This document shows positions 1 to 10,239 of a DNA stretch of 64,000 nucleotides, one piece after another. Position 1 is the stretch's first letter; each line of letters begins with the position of its first letter. The stretch comes from DATMER01 sp963844885 (lineage in GTDB: Bacteria > Acidobacteriota > Thermoanaerobaculia > Multivoradales > UBA5704): contig CAWJQA010000006.1 in assembly GCA_963844885.1 (NCBI GenBank), forward strand, positions 310,001-374,000, in the 5' to 3' direction. The notes beneath the pieces are model-generated. The model searched no databases. It saw only the letters and a list, made by a program, of their open reading frames with translations, and was not told the origin of the DNA. Both the position numbers and the translations under genes were made by a program.

Positions 1-193
1 CCGTGGTCTTGGCCTTCTCCGCCGCCGCTTCCTTGTCCAGCTCCGACTGGCGGTCGAGGACGCGCACCTTCTGATCCAGCTCGTCGAGACGCTCCTCGAC
101 GGTTTTCGGCTCGTCCTGGGCAGGCTCCTGCGCGACGGCGGCCCCGGCGAAAGCCAGACATGCAAAGCACGCCGCCAATCCGATCTCTCTCAT
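1..193 (-). CDS. N-terminal fragment of an outer-membrane porin-like protein (runs off the window)
   Basis: Reading the complementary strand from an ATG at 193 gives a signal peptide (MREIGLAACFACLAFAGAAVAQ, cleavage expected after AVA) followed by a charged, coiled-coil-like stretch with ERLDELDQKVRVLDRQ. That arrangement is typical of phosphate-selective (OprO/P-type) and related trimeric porins, which carry a short coiled coil before the barrel. A strong ribosome site (AAGGAG) sits about 8 bases before the ATG. The gene begins 15 bases after the ABC ATPase gene, so the two are probably one operon for uptake of an anion. Only about 64 residues are present, so the porin call rests on the N-terminal pattern alone. 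Confidence 0.55.
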   Translation of the reverse strand, partial: MREIGLAACFACLAFAGAAVAQEPAQDEPKTVEERLDELDQKVRVLDRQSELDKEAAAEKAKTT

Positions 194-207
194 GTCGATT
201 CTCCTTG

Positions 208-1969
208 TCATGACACTGTCTCCGGCGAACGGACGATCAGCACCGGCAGCTCGGCGAGGAGCGGCAGGGGGAGAAGCTTCTCCACCAGGCCGCCCAGGGA
301 CAGCTCGCCGTCCTTTCTCGGGAGCGGCGTGCCGAGGACGAGCAGGTCGTGCTTTCCCTCGGCGAGCTCGGCGAGGATCTCGTCGCGCACATTGCCGTGA
401 CGGATGCGGGTCGAAGCGGAGACGCCCAGGCGGCCGAGGGTGCGCGCGCCGCCGGCCAGGAAGCGCTCGGCCTGGGCGATCTCCTCGGCCGGCCGTTCGC
501 CCTCGGGCATCACGGTGACGACCGTGGCCTCGGCTCCGAGGTGGCGGGAGAGCCGGGCGGCGAAGGAGACGTCCTCCTTGCCCGGCTCGCCGACGGCGAC
601 GCAGATCAGCACCCGCGACGGCATCTTCCCCGTGTGGGCCGCGGGAACGACGAGCAGGTGGTGATGGCCGTCCCGCAGCGCCTTTTCGGCCCTCTCCAGC
701 TCCTCCCCCGGCGGCGGTGTCAGGATCACGAGGTCGCAGCCGTGCCGTTCGGCCTCCTCTCCCTCCTCTCCGGCACGCCCTTCGAATACCACCTCCTGCG
801 CATGGGCGAGGCGGGCCAGCTCGTGGCCGAAGTCCGAGGAGGACGTGAGAAACTTCATCCCCGGGTGGACCAACGCGTGGACGCGCTGCACGCCGACCCA
901 GGTGGTGTCCCCCGGCTGGAGCGGGAAGCGGCGCGCCTGGTCCTGCGAGCGGGCGGCCTCGATCCACACCCCGTCATGGCCGAACGGGACCGGCGGCGCG
1001 ATGGCGCGCACTCCGGGGAGCGCGGGCAGGCGGAGGCGAAGGCGTTCGAACGAGCCGACGAACGCGCGCTGCTCCACGACCGCCTCGCCGAGGCTGGGGC
1101 AGGCCAGCGAGTCCGCCGTGCCGCGGAGGGCCACGTCCTCGGGCCGGAAGAGCACCTGGACGCGGCGCGAGGCGTCCGCCACCTCGGCGCGGGTGGTGAG
1201 CGGGAACTCCACCGGCCCGAGGCGGACGCCGCCAGCCGCGGTCTCCCCTACCATCAGGTTGGCGGTGCCGAGGAAGGTGGCCACGAACTCGGTTTCAGGG
1301 CGGAGGTAGAGCTCCTCGGGCGGCCCGACCTCCAGCAGCCGGCCGAAGCTCAGCACGGCCAGCCGGTCGGCCAGCTCGAAGGCCTCCTCCTGGTCGTGGG
1401 TGACGAAGACCGTGGTGATCCCCAGCTCGCGCTGGATCTCCCGGATGGTGCGCCGCAGGTCGCCGCGAACCTTGGCGTCGAGGGCGCCGAACGGCTCGTC
1501 CAGCAGAAGAACCTCCGGCCGGTGGGCGAGGGCGCGGGCCAGGGCCACGCGCTGCTGTTGGCCGCCGGAGAGCTGGCGCGGCATCCGGCCGCCGAGCCCG
1601 GCGAGCCCCACCAGCTCCAGCAGCTCATCGCGGCGCTGGCGACGCTCGGACCGGGAGACGCCGCGGATCGACAGCGCGAACTCCACGTTCTCCGCCACCG
1701 TCATGCCGCGGAAGAGGGCGTAGCTCTGGAACACGAAGCCGACCCCGCGCTTGGCCGGTCGGCACGTCGGTCACGTCGCGGCCGTGCAGCAATACCCGCC
1801 CGGCGTCCACCTCGGAAAGGCCGGCGATCATCCGCAGCAGCGTGCTCTTACCGCTGCCGGAAGACCCCAGAAGGACGAAGAGCTCCCCGTCGGCCACCTC
1901 CAGAGACACCCCGTTGACCACCGGGTGCCCGGCATAGCGCTTGGTCAGCTCCTCCACCACGATCGACAT
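208..1969 (-). CDS. ABC transporter ATPase (CysA/PotA-like) fused to a universal stress domain; one frameshift
   Basis: The N-terminus (MSIVVEELTKRYAGHPVVNG) carries Walker A (GSSGSGKST). The next frame continues with the Q-loop (VFQSYALF), signature LSGGQQQR, Walker B LLLDEPFGALD and H-loop FVTHDQEEA. Together these form a complete importer ATPase of the sulfate/molybdate/polyamine class. A TOBE-like region (LFRPEDVALRG) follows. The last ~200 residues form a universal-stress-like module (RVLICVAVGEPG, HGNVRDEILAEL, ending LPVLIVRSPETVS). The frames join near 1754; dropping one C in GGCCAAG restores PTGKRGVGFVFQS, so the break looks like a sequencing error. ATPase-USP fusions are unusual, and the stress domain could sense nucleotide or substrate status. 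The transported substrate is not known; no permease gene lies in the window. Confidence 0.8.
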
Positions 1970-2076
1970 GTCCGCCTCCTCTCGGCCGAACCCGGCCACG
2001 AGACCCAGGATAGGAGGCGGGGGTGACAGTGTCAGTCGAAGCGCGGTGACAAAACGGATGGGTTTTGGAACCCGGG

Positions 2077-3486
2077 TCAGGCGCCTGAAGCGCCGGGCAG
2101 GCGGACGGCCGGGTCTCCGAGGATCACGTAGTTGCGGGAGTCGTTGGCGGCCGTCCACAGCTCGAGGAGCTTCGCGTCGTCGATCTTGCCGCGCTGGACG
2201 AGGTCTTTTTCTTCCTGCAGCTCGACGGAGAGATGGGAGTAGCGCGTGGCGAAGGGCTCCAGCGCGGCTCCCACCGGGTAGCCGTCGAGCAGGCGCAGGA
2301 AGGCGCTCTCGAAGGCCTGGCATTCCGCCTCCCCGTTCCAGATGAAGGAGTGGCACCAGGCGCGCTCCACGTGACCGATCACGGCCAGGGCACCCCCTCC
2401 GGGATGGCCGAGCAGGCGTTGCGGCAGGCGCGCCACGAACGCGCGGCCGGCCAGCTCCTCCGGCGGTTTGCCGTCCTCGCGCGGGTAGGCCTCGATGCGC
2501 GGCGTGCCGGCGCCGTGGCAGGCGAAGAAGAACGCGATGAGGCCCGCGAGACGCGCACCCTCCGCCACGTCGTCTCCCGTGAAGTAATGGTCCGGCAGGA
2601 CGGGTCCGCTCTCTTTGCCTCCCCAGTCCTGGCAGAGAAGGGCTCCCTGCTGCTGCCGCTGGCGGGCGCTCCCCCGTCCGAACACCATGCCGTGGCTCGC
2701 CGTGAAGAGGACGGCCGGCGTCTCGTCCCCTCCCAGAAGGCCGGACAGGCGGGCTTTGGTCGCCTCGTCGCCCAGACGCGATTCGATGCTCCAGTCTTTC
2801 CGGTTTTCCGCCAGGTAGCCGGCGACCTGCGGGATCAGGTAGTCCGCCGTGAGCTCCATGACCTCGTCGCCGGGGTTGCGGGCACCGAAAAAGGCGAGCC
2901 GCCGCGAAGCCGGCACCTCGCCGGCGCTCTCGGAGTCCACCACGGCCCCGGCGTAGCGCGCGTACTCCTCCGCCGTGTCGAAGCAGAGCCGGCCGACGGC
3001 GTGCTGCAAGTCGAGGCCGAACTGGAATTCGAAAGGGATCGCTTCCGGGTCGCCCACGAGCAGGAGATAGAACGGGATCTTCACCGGGTCCACCTCGTCG
3101 GGACCGCCGCCGTGATCGTTCCGAAAATCGACCCAAGACATTTCCGGTTGATAGCCGTCATCGCCTTCGAAGACGCGGCAGCGGCGTTCGTCGCCGACCT
3201 GCCGCTGCCGGTGCTCGATGAGCGGCTCCAGGGCTTTTCTCACCTCCGGATCGACGTCCCGCGGAAACACGATGCCCCAACCGGCCTGCCGTAGGTCGCG
3301 GGCTTCGAGCCCGTACCGCAGGCCCAGATGGGGACCCTCCTTGCGGCGCTGGCGCTGGGCCGTGGCGCGGTCGACGGGAGTCGACAAGGCGAGCCGGCGC
3401 AGCGCGGCGCGCGACAGCGGTGGATAGAACGGCGCGCCGGTGTCGCCGTCGATGCCGTTGAAGAGAAAGAGGTCGGAATCGGTCAT
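2077..3486 (-). CDS. Gingipain/C25-like caspase-fold cysteine protease, conflict-system type
   Basis: This 469-residue protein has no signal peptide or membrane segment. It shows a caspase/gingipain-type dyad: His about 265 in LFTASHGM and Cys about 323 in AFFFACHGAGTP. The C-terminal NYVILGDPAVRL is the 'GDPxxRL' closing motif seen in C25 and CHAT families. Between them, GGALAVIGHVERAW fits the strand after the catalytic Cys. Its ATG overlaps the nSTAND1 stop by four bases (ATGA), so it is translationally coupled as the last gene of the run. In this context it is probably the effector or a processing protease triggered by the NTPase. Substrate is unknown. The family assignment by motif is good; the exact clan (C25 versus CHAT) is less sure. 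Confidence 0.72.
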   Translation of the reverse strand: MTDSDLFLFNGIDGDTGAPFYPPLSRAALRRLALSTPVDRATAQRQRRKEGPHLGLRYGLEARDLRQAGWGIVFPRDVDPEVRKALEPLIEHRQRQVGDERRCRVFEGDDGYQPEMSWVDFRNDHGGGPDEVDPVKIPFYLLLVGDPEAIPFEFQFGLDLQHAVGRLCFDTAEEYARYAGAVVDSESAGEVPASRRLAFFGARNPGDEVMELTADYLIPQVAGYLAENRKDWSIESRLGDEATKARLSGLLGGDETPAVLFTASHGMVFGRGSARQRQQQGALLCQDWGGKESGPVLPDHYFTGDDVAEGARLAGLIAFFFACHGAGTPRIEAYPREDGKPPEELAGRAFVARLPQRLLGHPGGGALAVIGHVERAWCHSFIWNGEAECQAFESAFLRLLDGYPVGAALEPFATRYSHLSVELQEEKDLVQRGKIDDAKLLELWTAANDSRNYVILGDPAVRLPGASGA

Positions 3487-5099
3487 TGGAATTTCCTCAA
3501 GGCGGATTGCGCATGTCCAAAAACATGCTGGAAATAGTTGGGCACCTCACGGTTGACGCAGCGGAACGAGGGCCCCCAGGAATACCAGTGGGATTTGTCG
3601 CCGCAAACAGGAGAGAAAATGGAAGGCCCGATGTACTCGCACCACTCCCCTTCCTTCAGCTTCCGCCCGGCGAGGCGGCAGGCTTCCTTGGTTAGATCGC
3701 CGCTGGCATCACCGTGCGCTCTCTGGATCATGCCAACCAGGATGGCTCTCGCTGCGTTCTTATTTCCCGTTTCGAACTGCTTCTCGGCATTGGCCGCCGC
3801 CAGGAGGAGGGCGAGGTCTGGCTGGGTGTCCTCCAGGCCGCGTACCTTGAGATCGAGGCCGCGCAGGAGGATCCAGTCCGCCACGGAATAGGCCATCAAG
3901 CCCAGCCCGGCGAGCAGGATCAGCACGAACCCCAGGGCCCACCATCGGCTTCGTCTCTCTCCCGCGGCCTCCACGAGCTTCCTCTCCCAGGACCAGCTCT
4001 CGTTGTTGCGGCGCGCGGGGCTGACCAGACGGTCGTGGGCCAGCTCGTAGAACGGGACGCCGCGCCGCGTTTCGCAGCGCACCAGGCGGCTCGTTTCAAG
4101 CGCTCGCACGACGGCTTCATCCAGACCGGCGACCTTGCCGCCTTCCGCGAGAACCTGATTGCGGATGCCCCCCTTGGTGATCAGATTGACGCCAATCCAA
4201 TCGCGCAGCACCCCTTCCTGAACCCCTTTTTCCTTCGCCACGCTCGTGACGGCGTTCTGATAGAACTCCTCGAGGGCCTGCTGGACGTCGCCCCCTTCGA
4301 CCAGGAGATGCCGGTCGATCTCGCGCGTGCCGGGAGGGAGCCGCTCCCACAGGCGCCGGCAGACCACTTGTAAAAGGATCGGCTCGACGTAAGGCCCGCC
4401 CTGGCGCAGGTTGTCGATGAGGTAGTCCCGGGCCTCGGCGGTAAAGGGACAGATATCCTTGACCGGTCCGGAGACGGCCTCGCCCGCGGCTTTTGCGTCG
4501 AGGAGGTCGAGGCGCATCCGGGTGCTCAGCCGGTCCGGCAGAAAGGGGAGGTACGGCTCCAGCGCGGCCACGAAATCCTCGCGCATGGAAAGGAAGAGCG
4601 ACAGCCGCGGCTGGCGGTCGAGAACGTCGCGGAGCTGCCGGAAAAAGTCTTCCCGCTGCGCGTACAGATCCGCCGGACCGGTGAAGATCTCTTCGAACTG
4701 GTCGAAGAGGAGGCAGATGCGCCCGGCCGAATCCGGCAGCGAGTCCAGAGCCCGCGCCAGGCCGTCCGCCAGGCTGAAGCCGGCCGCCTCCTCCGCGTCG
4801 AGGTCGAAAAGCCATTGCATGGCGTTGGCGACGAAAACGTTGGCGGCGCCGGCCATCGTCTGTCCTCCCACCCGGGCCACGGGCAGGACGGCCGTGCCTC
4901 GCCGCTTGCGCAGGTCCGGCACCAGGCGGGCCTGAATCAGCGAGGTCTTGCCCGCGCCCGAGGGCGAATGCAGCAGCACGGCACGGCGGGAGGCGACGAG
5001 GGCGAGGAGCTCGCGCGCCTCGCGGTCCCGGCCGGAGAAATGGGCTCCGTCTTCCTCTTGAAAGGAGCGCGGACCCGGATAAGGGTTTCCGTCAGCCAT
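3483..5099 (-). CDS. nSTAND1-type signalling NTPase with a membrane segment
   Basis: The 538-residue protein starts with NPYPGPRSFQEEDGAHFSGR, the characteristic opening of the nSTAND1 family. Walker A is SPSGAGKTS (about 45-53) and Walker B is ICLLFDQFEEIF (about 128-139). A winged-helix-like region follows (FYELAHDRLVSP). One transmembrane helix lies near 388-405 (WALGFVLILLAGLGLMAYS), then a short tail with DLALLLAAANAEKQ. In longer relatives that tail leads into WD40 repeats; here it ends in a ~75-residue Cys-containing stretch I do not recognise. STAND NTPases act as ligand-triggered switches for attached effectors. It overlaps both neighbours by a few bases, placing it between the CHAT-SIR2 protein and the caspase-like protease as the likely signal relay at the inner membrane. 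Confidence 0.85.
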   Translation of the reverse strand: MADGNPYPGPRSFQEEDGAHFSGRDREARELLALVASRRAVLLHSPSGAGKTSLIQARLVPDLRKRRGTAVLPVARVGGQTMAGAANVFVANAMQWLFDLDAEEAAGFSLADGLARALDSLPDSAGRICLLFDQFEEIFTGPADLYAQREDFFRQLRDVLDRQPRLSLFLSMREDFVAALEPYLPFLPDRLSTRMRLDLLDAKAAGEAVSGPVKDICPFTAEARDYLIDNLRQGGPYVEPILLQVVCRRLWERLPPGTREIDRHLLVEGGDVQQALEEFYQNAVTSVAKEKGVQEGVLRDWIGVNLITKGGIRNQVLAEGGKVAGLDEAVVRALETSRLVRCETRRGVPFYELAHDRLVSPARRNNESWSWERKLVEAAGERRSRWWALGFVLILLAGLGLMAYSVADWILLRGLDLKVRGLEDTQPDLALLLAAANAEKQFETGNKNAARAILVGMIQRAHGDASGDLTKEACRLAGRKLKEGEWCEYIGPSIFSPVCGDKSHWYSWGPSFRCVNREVPNYFQHVFGHAQSALRKFQ

Positions 5100-7123
5100 G
5101 GCGGCGCCTCTCCCATTGGTCGTGAAGCTCGGCCACGAACTGCCGCGCCGTGCCCCAGTAGATCCGGATGCGGTACTTCGAGGAGTAGTCCTCCAGGTAC
5201 TGCCGGGCGTTGCGGAGACTCTGGCCGTCGTCCTGCTGCGGGTCGACCTGGACCGCGAGGTTGAGCGGGCGGTCCTCGGGGTAGTTGAGGTGGGCGAGCT
5301 GGCCGCGCAAGAGAATCCGCAGGTCGAGGTCGTCCAGGCGGTATCCGAGAAAGAGCAGCATCTGGTCGGTCAGCGTGTCCATCAACACCGGCGAGAGCAA
5401 GTTGCGCGGATGGCGCGCCACGCGGGCCAGGTATCGGAGATGATCGTCCTCGCTCACGACCATGGACTTCGGGTCCTCGTCGTTGCCGAGGAGGTGGAGG
5501 ACCAGCGGCTCGTCCGGCGTGAAGACACTGAAGGACTCCACCGCCGCCTCCGCCTCGGCGCCTTCGCTGAGCCAGGGCAACGCCGCGCGGCGCGGCTTGC
5601 GTCCGCGGGCATTCAGAGCCTCGGCCATGAAACTGTCGAAGGATGTGGTCAGGTAGAGCGGCAGCCCCAGGTCGGCCAGGTCGTGATGAACCTCGCTCTC
5701 GTCCATGACCGCACTGAGCTTGGGCCAGTCCGCCTCGCGGATGGCGGCTGAAAGGCCCGCTTCGTCCTTCGGGTCGGCCGGAGCCGCGAGGCCGTAGCGC
5801 CGCCGGAAGGCGCGGGTCATGAGGCGCAGCAGCTTGAGGCGGGGGCGCTTGGGATCGCTGGCGCCGCCGAACTGGGCGACGCGCGGCAGGTTGTCCGAGT
5901 CCGCATCATAGGGGTATCCGAAGTCGAGGGCGAGCTCGCGCGCCAGCTCGCCCGGGGACGGCAACAGCCCTTCGAGCAGGCCCGAGCCGAGGATGGGGAC
6001 GCAGTTGCGCTCGCCGAGCGCGTCGAGCAGCGAGCCCCAGAACGCGCTCTCTTCCTCTCCTTTGATCTCGCCGCGGCGGCCGAACAGCCGCCCCTCGCGC
6101 AGGCGGAGGAAGACGACCGGCGCGCCGGCGTCGGGGCTCCCTTCGGCGAGCAGGGCGGCACGCCCGTGGTTGGCGGCGAGGTCCACGACGCCTTCCTTCA
6201 GGAGGTGGCCGTAGAACTCCGCCGCGAACCGGCCCGCGTCCTCGATCTCGACCTCCTCCTGCATGGCCACCACGGCGGGCACGCCGGCCGCGACGAGCTT
6301 CGGCGCGAGGCCGCGGAAGGCGTCGCCGTCGCCACGCTTCGCGCTCTCGCAGCTCGCCAGAAAAATCAGCCGGAGGCTCTCCCGGCACTCCGGCAGCAGG
6401 CCGACCACATCGGCCTCCGCCGCGGGCTCCACCTTGCCCCCCTCTTCCGCTTCCAGATAGAGCGAAGCCCCCAGATCCGGATCGAAATGACCGTGAGCGA
6501 CCAGATGGAGGATGTGGGGGCCGCCGCCCAGAGCTTTCGCGAGCGCCGCGCGGGTCACGGGGCCGTCGAGAAACGTGATCTCCAAGTCCTCGGCCGGAAT
6601 CCCTTTGAGCGCCGTCCTCAGATTCTCTTTCTCTTTTTCGACGTCCAAGGGATCGCAGCCGAACCCGTCCAATCCGGGCGGGTTGGCGACCGCCGCCAGC
6701 AGGCGGAGCGGGCGCTGGAAGACCGGCCGGCCGAAGGGGTGCTCCGTCGGCAGGTGGCGTGAGAACGGCGTTTTCGGATCGGCCGCCAGCGGCACCGGGG
6801 AGGCGCCGTCGCTCATCAGCTCCCAGGGCAAGCGTATGGAGCCCGGGCTCGGCGGCGTCCAGGTACAGGCGCACCCGCCGGGCCTCGCTGCCGCCGCGCG
6901 TCTCGGCCCAGGCGCGCCGCAGGCTGCTGTCCTCACCGAGCAGAGCGGCGAACAGGCGGTTGCCGTCCTCCTCCGGAACACCCGTGGGCTTCCAACCCAG
7001 GATCTCGGGGTCCAGCGTGCCGCGCGGGAACTCCTGCTCACCGCTGTACGTCACCTCGACGGGACAGCTCCCACCCTCTCCCCGCGGCAGGACGCGGATC
7101 AGCAAGTCGGCGTAATGAATCAT
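5092..7123 (-). CDS. CHAT protease-SIR2-like fusion protein; one frameshift
   Basis: Translation from the ATG at 7123 (MIHYADLLIRVLPRGEGG) continues, after a frame change near 6838, into a CHAT domain with LPWELM, His about 210 (HLVAHGH) and Cys about 258 (FLASCESA). A SIR2_2-like domain follows: VPILGSGL about 375, LTTSFDSF about 491, LHLLGN about 542 and LFLGYRLDDLDLR about 591. Removing one G in CCCGGG restores AEPGSIRLPWELM, so I treat the gene as intact (about 676 aa). CHAT domains are caspase-like proteases; SIR2-like domains in defence genes commonly hydrolyse NAD. The usual TTNYD motif reads TTSFD, so the Asn thought to act in catalysis is replaced by Ser and NADase activity is uncertain. 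It overlaps the nSTAND1 start by 8 bases. Confidence 0.82.
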
Positions 7124-7179
7124 GATCGCTCTCCGAAAGGAAGCGGCACGGGCGGGAGCCCACCCGTGCCGTTGGGCCG

Positions 7180-7326
7180 TCAACAGTTGCCGGGAGGGGG
7201 GATCGAAGGACCGGGATCGGGGTCTTTCATGCCCGCCTGCTCGACGGGCTTGTGAGCGTTGAGCTTGCCTTTCTTCGGCTCCTGGCTGCTCTGCCGGGTC
7301 TCCTGCGGGACCGTCTCGGTCTGCAT
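7180..7326 (-). CDS. 48-residue peptide between two CHAT genes (candidate partner or substrate)
   Basis: This ORF is too short for routine gene calling but well supported. ATG at 7326 is preceded by AAGGAGAGAGCA, a near-perfect ribosome site, and the frame ends at TGA 7180. The peptide is hydrophilic and disordered-looking: a Gln/Glu-rich start (MQTETVPQETRQSSQEPKKG), a Lys/His centre, then a Pro-rich end SIPPPGNC with a single terminal Cys. There is no signal peptide or membrane helix. It sits between the TPR-CHAT gene (72 bases upstream) and the CHAT-SIR2 gene (56 bases downstream), all on the same strand. Its position suggests a substrate, trigger or inhibitor of a CHAT protease; no homolog is recognised and function is inference. 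Confidence 0.55.
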   Translation of the reverse strand: MQTETVPQETRQSSQEPKKGKLNAHKPVEQAGMKDPDPGPSIPPPGNC

Positions 7327-7398
7327 TGCTCTCTCCTTTCGGATTGTGGTCTGCCTTCGACCTGGGATAGATCCTGCCTGCTCCGGATTGGTTAGGGC

Positions 7399-10239
7399 TC
7401 AGCCGTCGCCTTCGAGGACGAAGCCGGCCCAGTAGTACGGCGACTCCCAGCCGCGCTCGCGGCGCAGCGAGAGACGGGCGTCGCGCAGCGCAGCGGCCGG
7501 CGTCCTCCCCTGGCGGAGGAGACCGGTGTAGAAGCGGCTCATCAGCCCGGCGGTGGCCTCGTCGTCCACCGGCCAGAGGCTCACCAGCACCCGTCTGGCA
7601 CCGGCGTAGAAGAAGGAACGCGTGAGCCCCACCGTTCCCTCACCCCGCACCTCCCGGCCCAGCGCCGTCTGGCAGGCCGAGAGCACCACCAGATCCGCGG
7701 CCAGGTGCAGGCGCAGCACGTCGCGGCTGCGCAGGAAGCCGTCGGAAAGGAGGACGCCCGACCGCTCCGGATGCTCCTCGTCGAGCACGCCGTGGGTGGC
7801 GAAGTGGACGATGCGGTAGCGGGCGAGGGCGCCGCTCTCGGCCGTGGCGCGGCTGGCGGCGGGTCCGAGCGCGGCCAGCGCCTGGGAGGGAGGGACCAGC
7901 GAGAGAATCGCCCGGGCCTCCTCGCGCGAGTGGACCAACCGGGGAAACCGCCCGTCAAGACCGTCCTGGAAGTCGGGATCGGCCAGCACGGCGACCGTCT
8001 CCGGCGCCGCCGGCCGGCCCGCGGACGCCCGCCGTAGCGCCACCAGCGACGAAGCCGATGGCAGGGAGGCGAGCTCGCGGCCGGCCAGGAGAGGCAGCGC
8101 GGCGAACGGCAGGCTGTTGAGGGCACCGTCCGGCACGAGCAGGATGCGCCGCGTCTCCTGCCGCTCCGCCAGCCGGTCCGCCACGGGGCCGAGGAGGATG
8201 CGCGACAGCTCGGCGAGATCCTCGCCGGCGGCCCCCCGGCCGAGCGTCGAGTCCCCGTCGGCCAGCAGGCTGTGGACGGCGCGCGCCCGCGCCTCGATCT
8301 CCCGGCGAGGCGGCAGCGGGAAGACTTCGGTCTCCCTGGCGCCCCCGGCGCCCCTGGCGGATACCGCCCAGAGCCAGCTCCCCTCGTCGCCCAGGGCATA
8401 CTCCAGGAGAAGGGTGTCGGGCGCCGCCAGCTCGCGCCGGATCTCGGCGACACCATAAGGCCGGGCTTCCTGCTCGGCTGAACGCCGGCCGGCGCCGGCA
8501 AGGGCGTCGAGGAAGACGCGCGCCCGCGCCCGCTCGACGGTCTCCAAAGCCTGCAGCGCATAGCCCGCGGCCGGGTGCAGACGGTAGAGATCCATGAGGA
8601 TCGCCACGTGGAAGTCATAGGCGTTCTGCCGGGTGGCGAAGAAGGAGGCGCGAGAATCGAAGCTCACCGGCTCACGGCGCAGCGATTCGATCTTTTCCAG
8701 GGCGTGCCCGCTGGCCGCGAGCGCGCCCGGGAGATCTCCGAGTGCGCGGCGGCACCGGGCCAGGCCATTCCAGGCGGTCGCCGCGCCGAGGCGACTGCCG
8801 GTGGCCTCGAACAGCGGCAGGGCCTCCGCGAAGTCGGCGGCGGCCTGTTCGGGCTGGCCGGTCCTGACCGAAAGCTTTCCCAGGTTGATCAGCGCCACCG
8901 CCTCGTCCAGCCGGTAGCGTCCCCGAAAAAACGCCAACGCCTGCTCGTAGGCCTTCCGCGCCATGTCCGCGCGCCCGGTCTGCTCGCTCAGGCGGCCGAG
9001 CTCGGTGAGCGCCACGGCCTCGCCGCGACCATTCCCCAGGCGCCGATAGAGGCGAAGCGCCCGCCAGAGAACCATCCGGGCCGCGTGGAGCTGGCCGGCG
9101 TCGCGGTGGGTGATGCCGAGATCGACGAGCACCCCGGCCAGCTCGCGCTCGCTGCCAAGCGCCGCGAACCGCGCCCTCGCCTCTTGGAGCGCGCCGAGGG
9201 CCAGGCCGGTCTCCCCCAGCGTGGCATAGAGCCGGCCCAGGTTGGCGAGGGTCTCGCCATCGATCCGGCCGGCCCGCCGCCAGAGCCCGCGCGCCTGCTC
9301 GTAGTTGGCCAACGCGGGCTCCACCTGGCCGAGATCGGCAAACGTCCTGCCGAGGTGGTTGCGGGTGCTTGCCTCGACCGCCGGGTCGCGCAAAGCCTTC
9401 TGGATCTCCAGGGCTTCCTGAAAGCTCGCCAGAGCCGGCTCCGGCTCGCCGCGCTGACGCAGGGCGACACCCAGAATGCAGAGCCCATTCCACGTTCGCA
9501 GGGGATCGCCCAGGGTCCGGGCGAGAGCCACGGCCTCCCGCGACGTCTCCACAGCCAGATCGGCCTCTCCCAGATACGTATGGAGGCGCCCCAGGCGGTC
9601 GAGGACGTCGACCTCCCGCCGTCGCTCGCCCAGCGCACGAAAGCGCCGCACGAGCTCCCGGTCGCGGGCCACGGCGGCGCGCAGGGACATCCGGTCTCCC
9701 TGCTGGCGCAGCGCTTCGGCCGCGGCGAACGAGCGTTCCGCCGCCACCAGCGCCCGGTCGTGGCCGGTCGCCGGGCGCGGCGGGTCTTCCCGCACCACGT
9801 AACCGCCGTGAGCTCCGCGCTCCGCGGCAAGGACTTCCAGCCGCGCCTCGCCGCTGCCGTCGAGGATCAGCGGCAGCGGTTCTTCGCCATGCTCGCCCGT
9901 CGGGGAATCGACCTCGACGAGAGCCCGGCCGTCCGGCGCGAGCAGCCGGACGGCGACGTCGATCCCCTGCTGCTCGACGCCGAGCCGCACGAAGCTCCCC
10001 GGGGGGCCTGCGATGCGATAGACGTGAGCCTCCCCGCCGCGCAACCCGACGGCCACGCCGGGACGCGGATCGAGGAGCTTCGGCGCCGCGGGAGACAGCG
10101 CGCGAGCGGAGGGTTAGCGGCGGCAGCTACGACGGCCAAGGCGAGGAGAGCGGCCACGATCGGAACCCACCCCGCCCACAGCTTTCCGAGCTGAACGGCT
10201 GTGCCCGTCGCCGACCCCCCTGCCCCGCCAGTGCTTCAT
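7399..10239 (-). CDS. TPR-CHAT protease, membrane-inserted N-terminus; two apparent frameshifts
   Basis: The main frame (10056 down to 7399) has a pre-peptidase-like β-domain (GGEAHVYRIAG), about nine TPR units (for example LGVALRQRGEPEPALASFQEALEIQ) and a C-terminal CHAT domain with His in VHFATHGV and Cys in VLSACQTALG, about 130 and 90 residues from the end. The N-terminus is split over other frames. ATG at 10239 overlaps the anti-sigma stop (ATGA), and a hydrophobic stretch (WVPIVAALLALAVVAAAANPP) follows in a second frame before LSPAAPKLLDPRPG joins the main frame. Shifts near 10215 (a G run) and 10097 reconcile them. The N-terminal helix and β-domain suggest the protease faces the periplasm. 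It follows sigma and anti-sigma genes and starts the protease cluster. Confidence 0.78.

Noticed and set aside
349..1917. 522-codon plus-strand frame over the ABC ATPase gene
   Set aside because: Mirrors an ATPase with all catalytic motifs; no motifs of its own.
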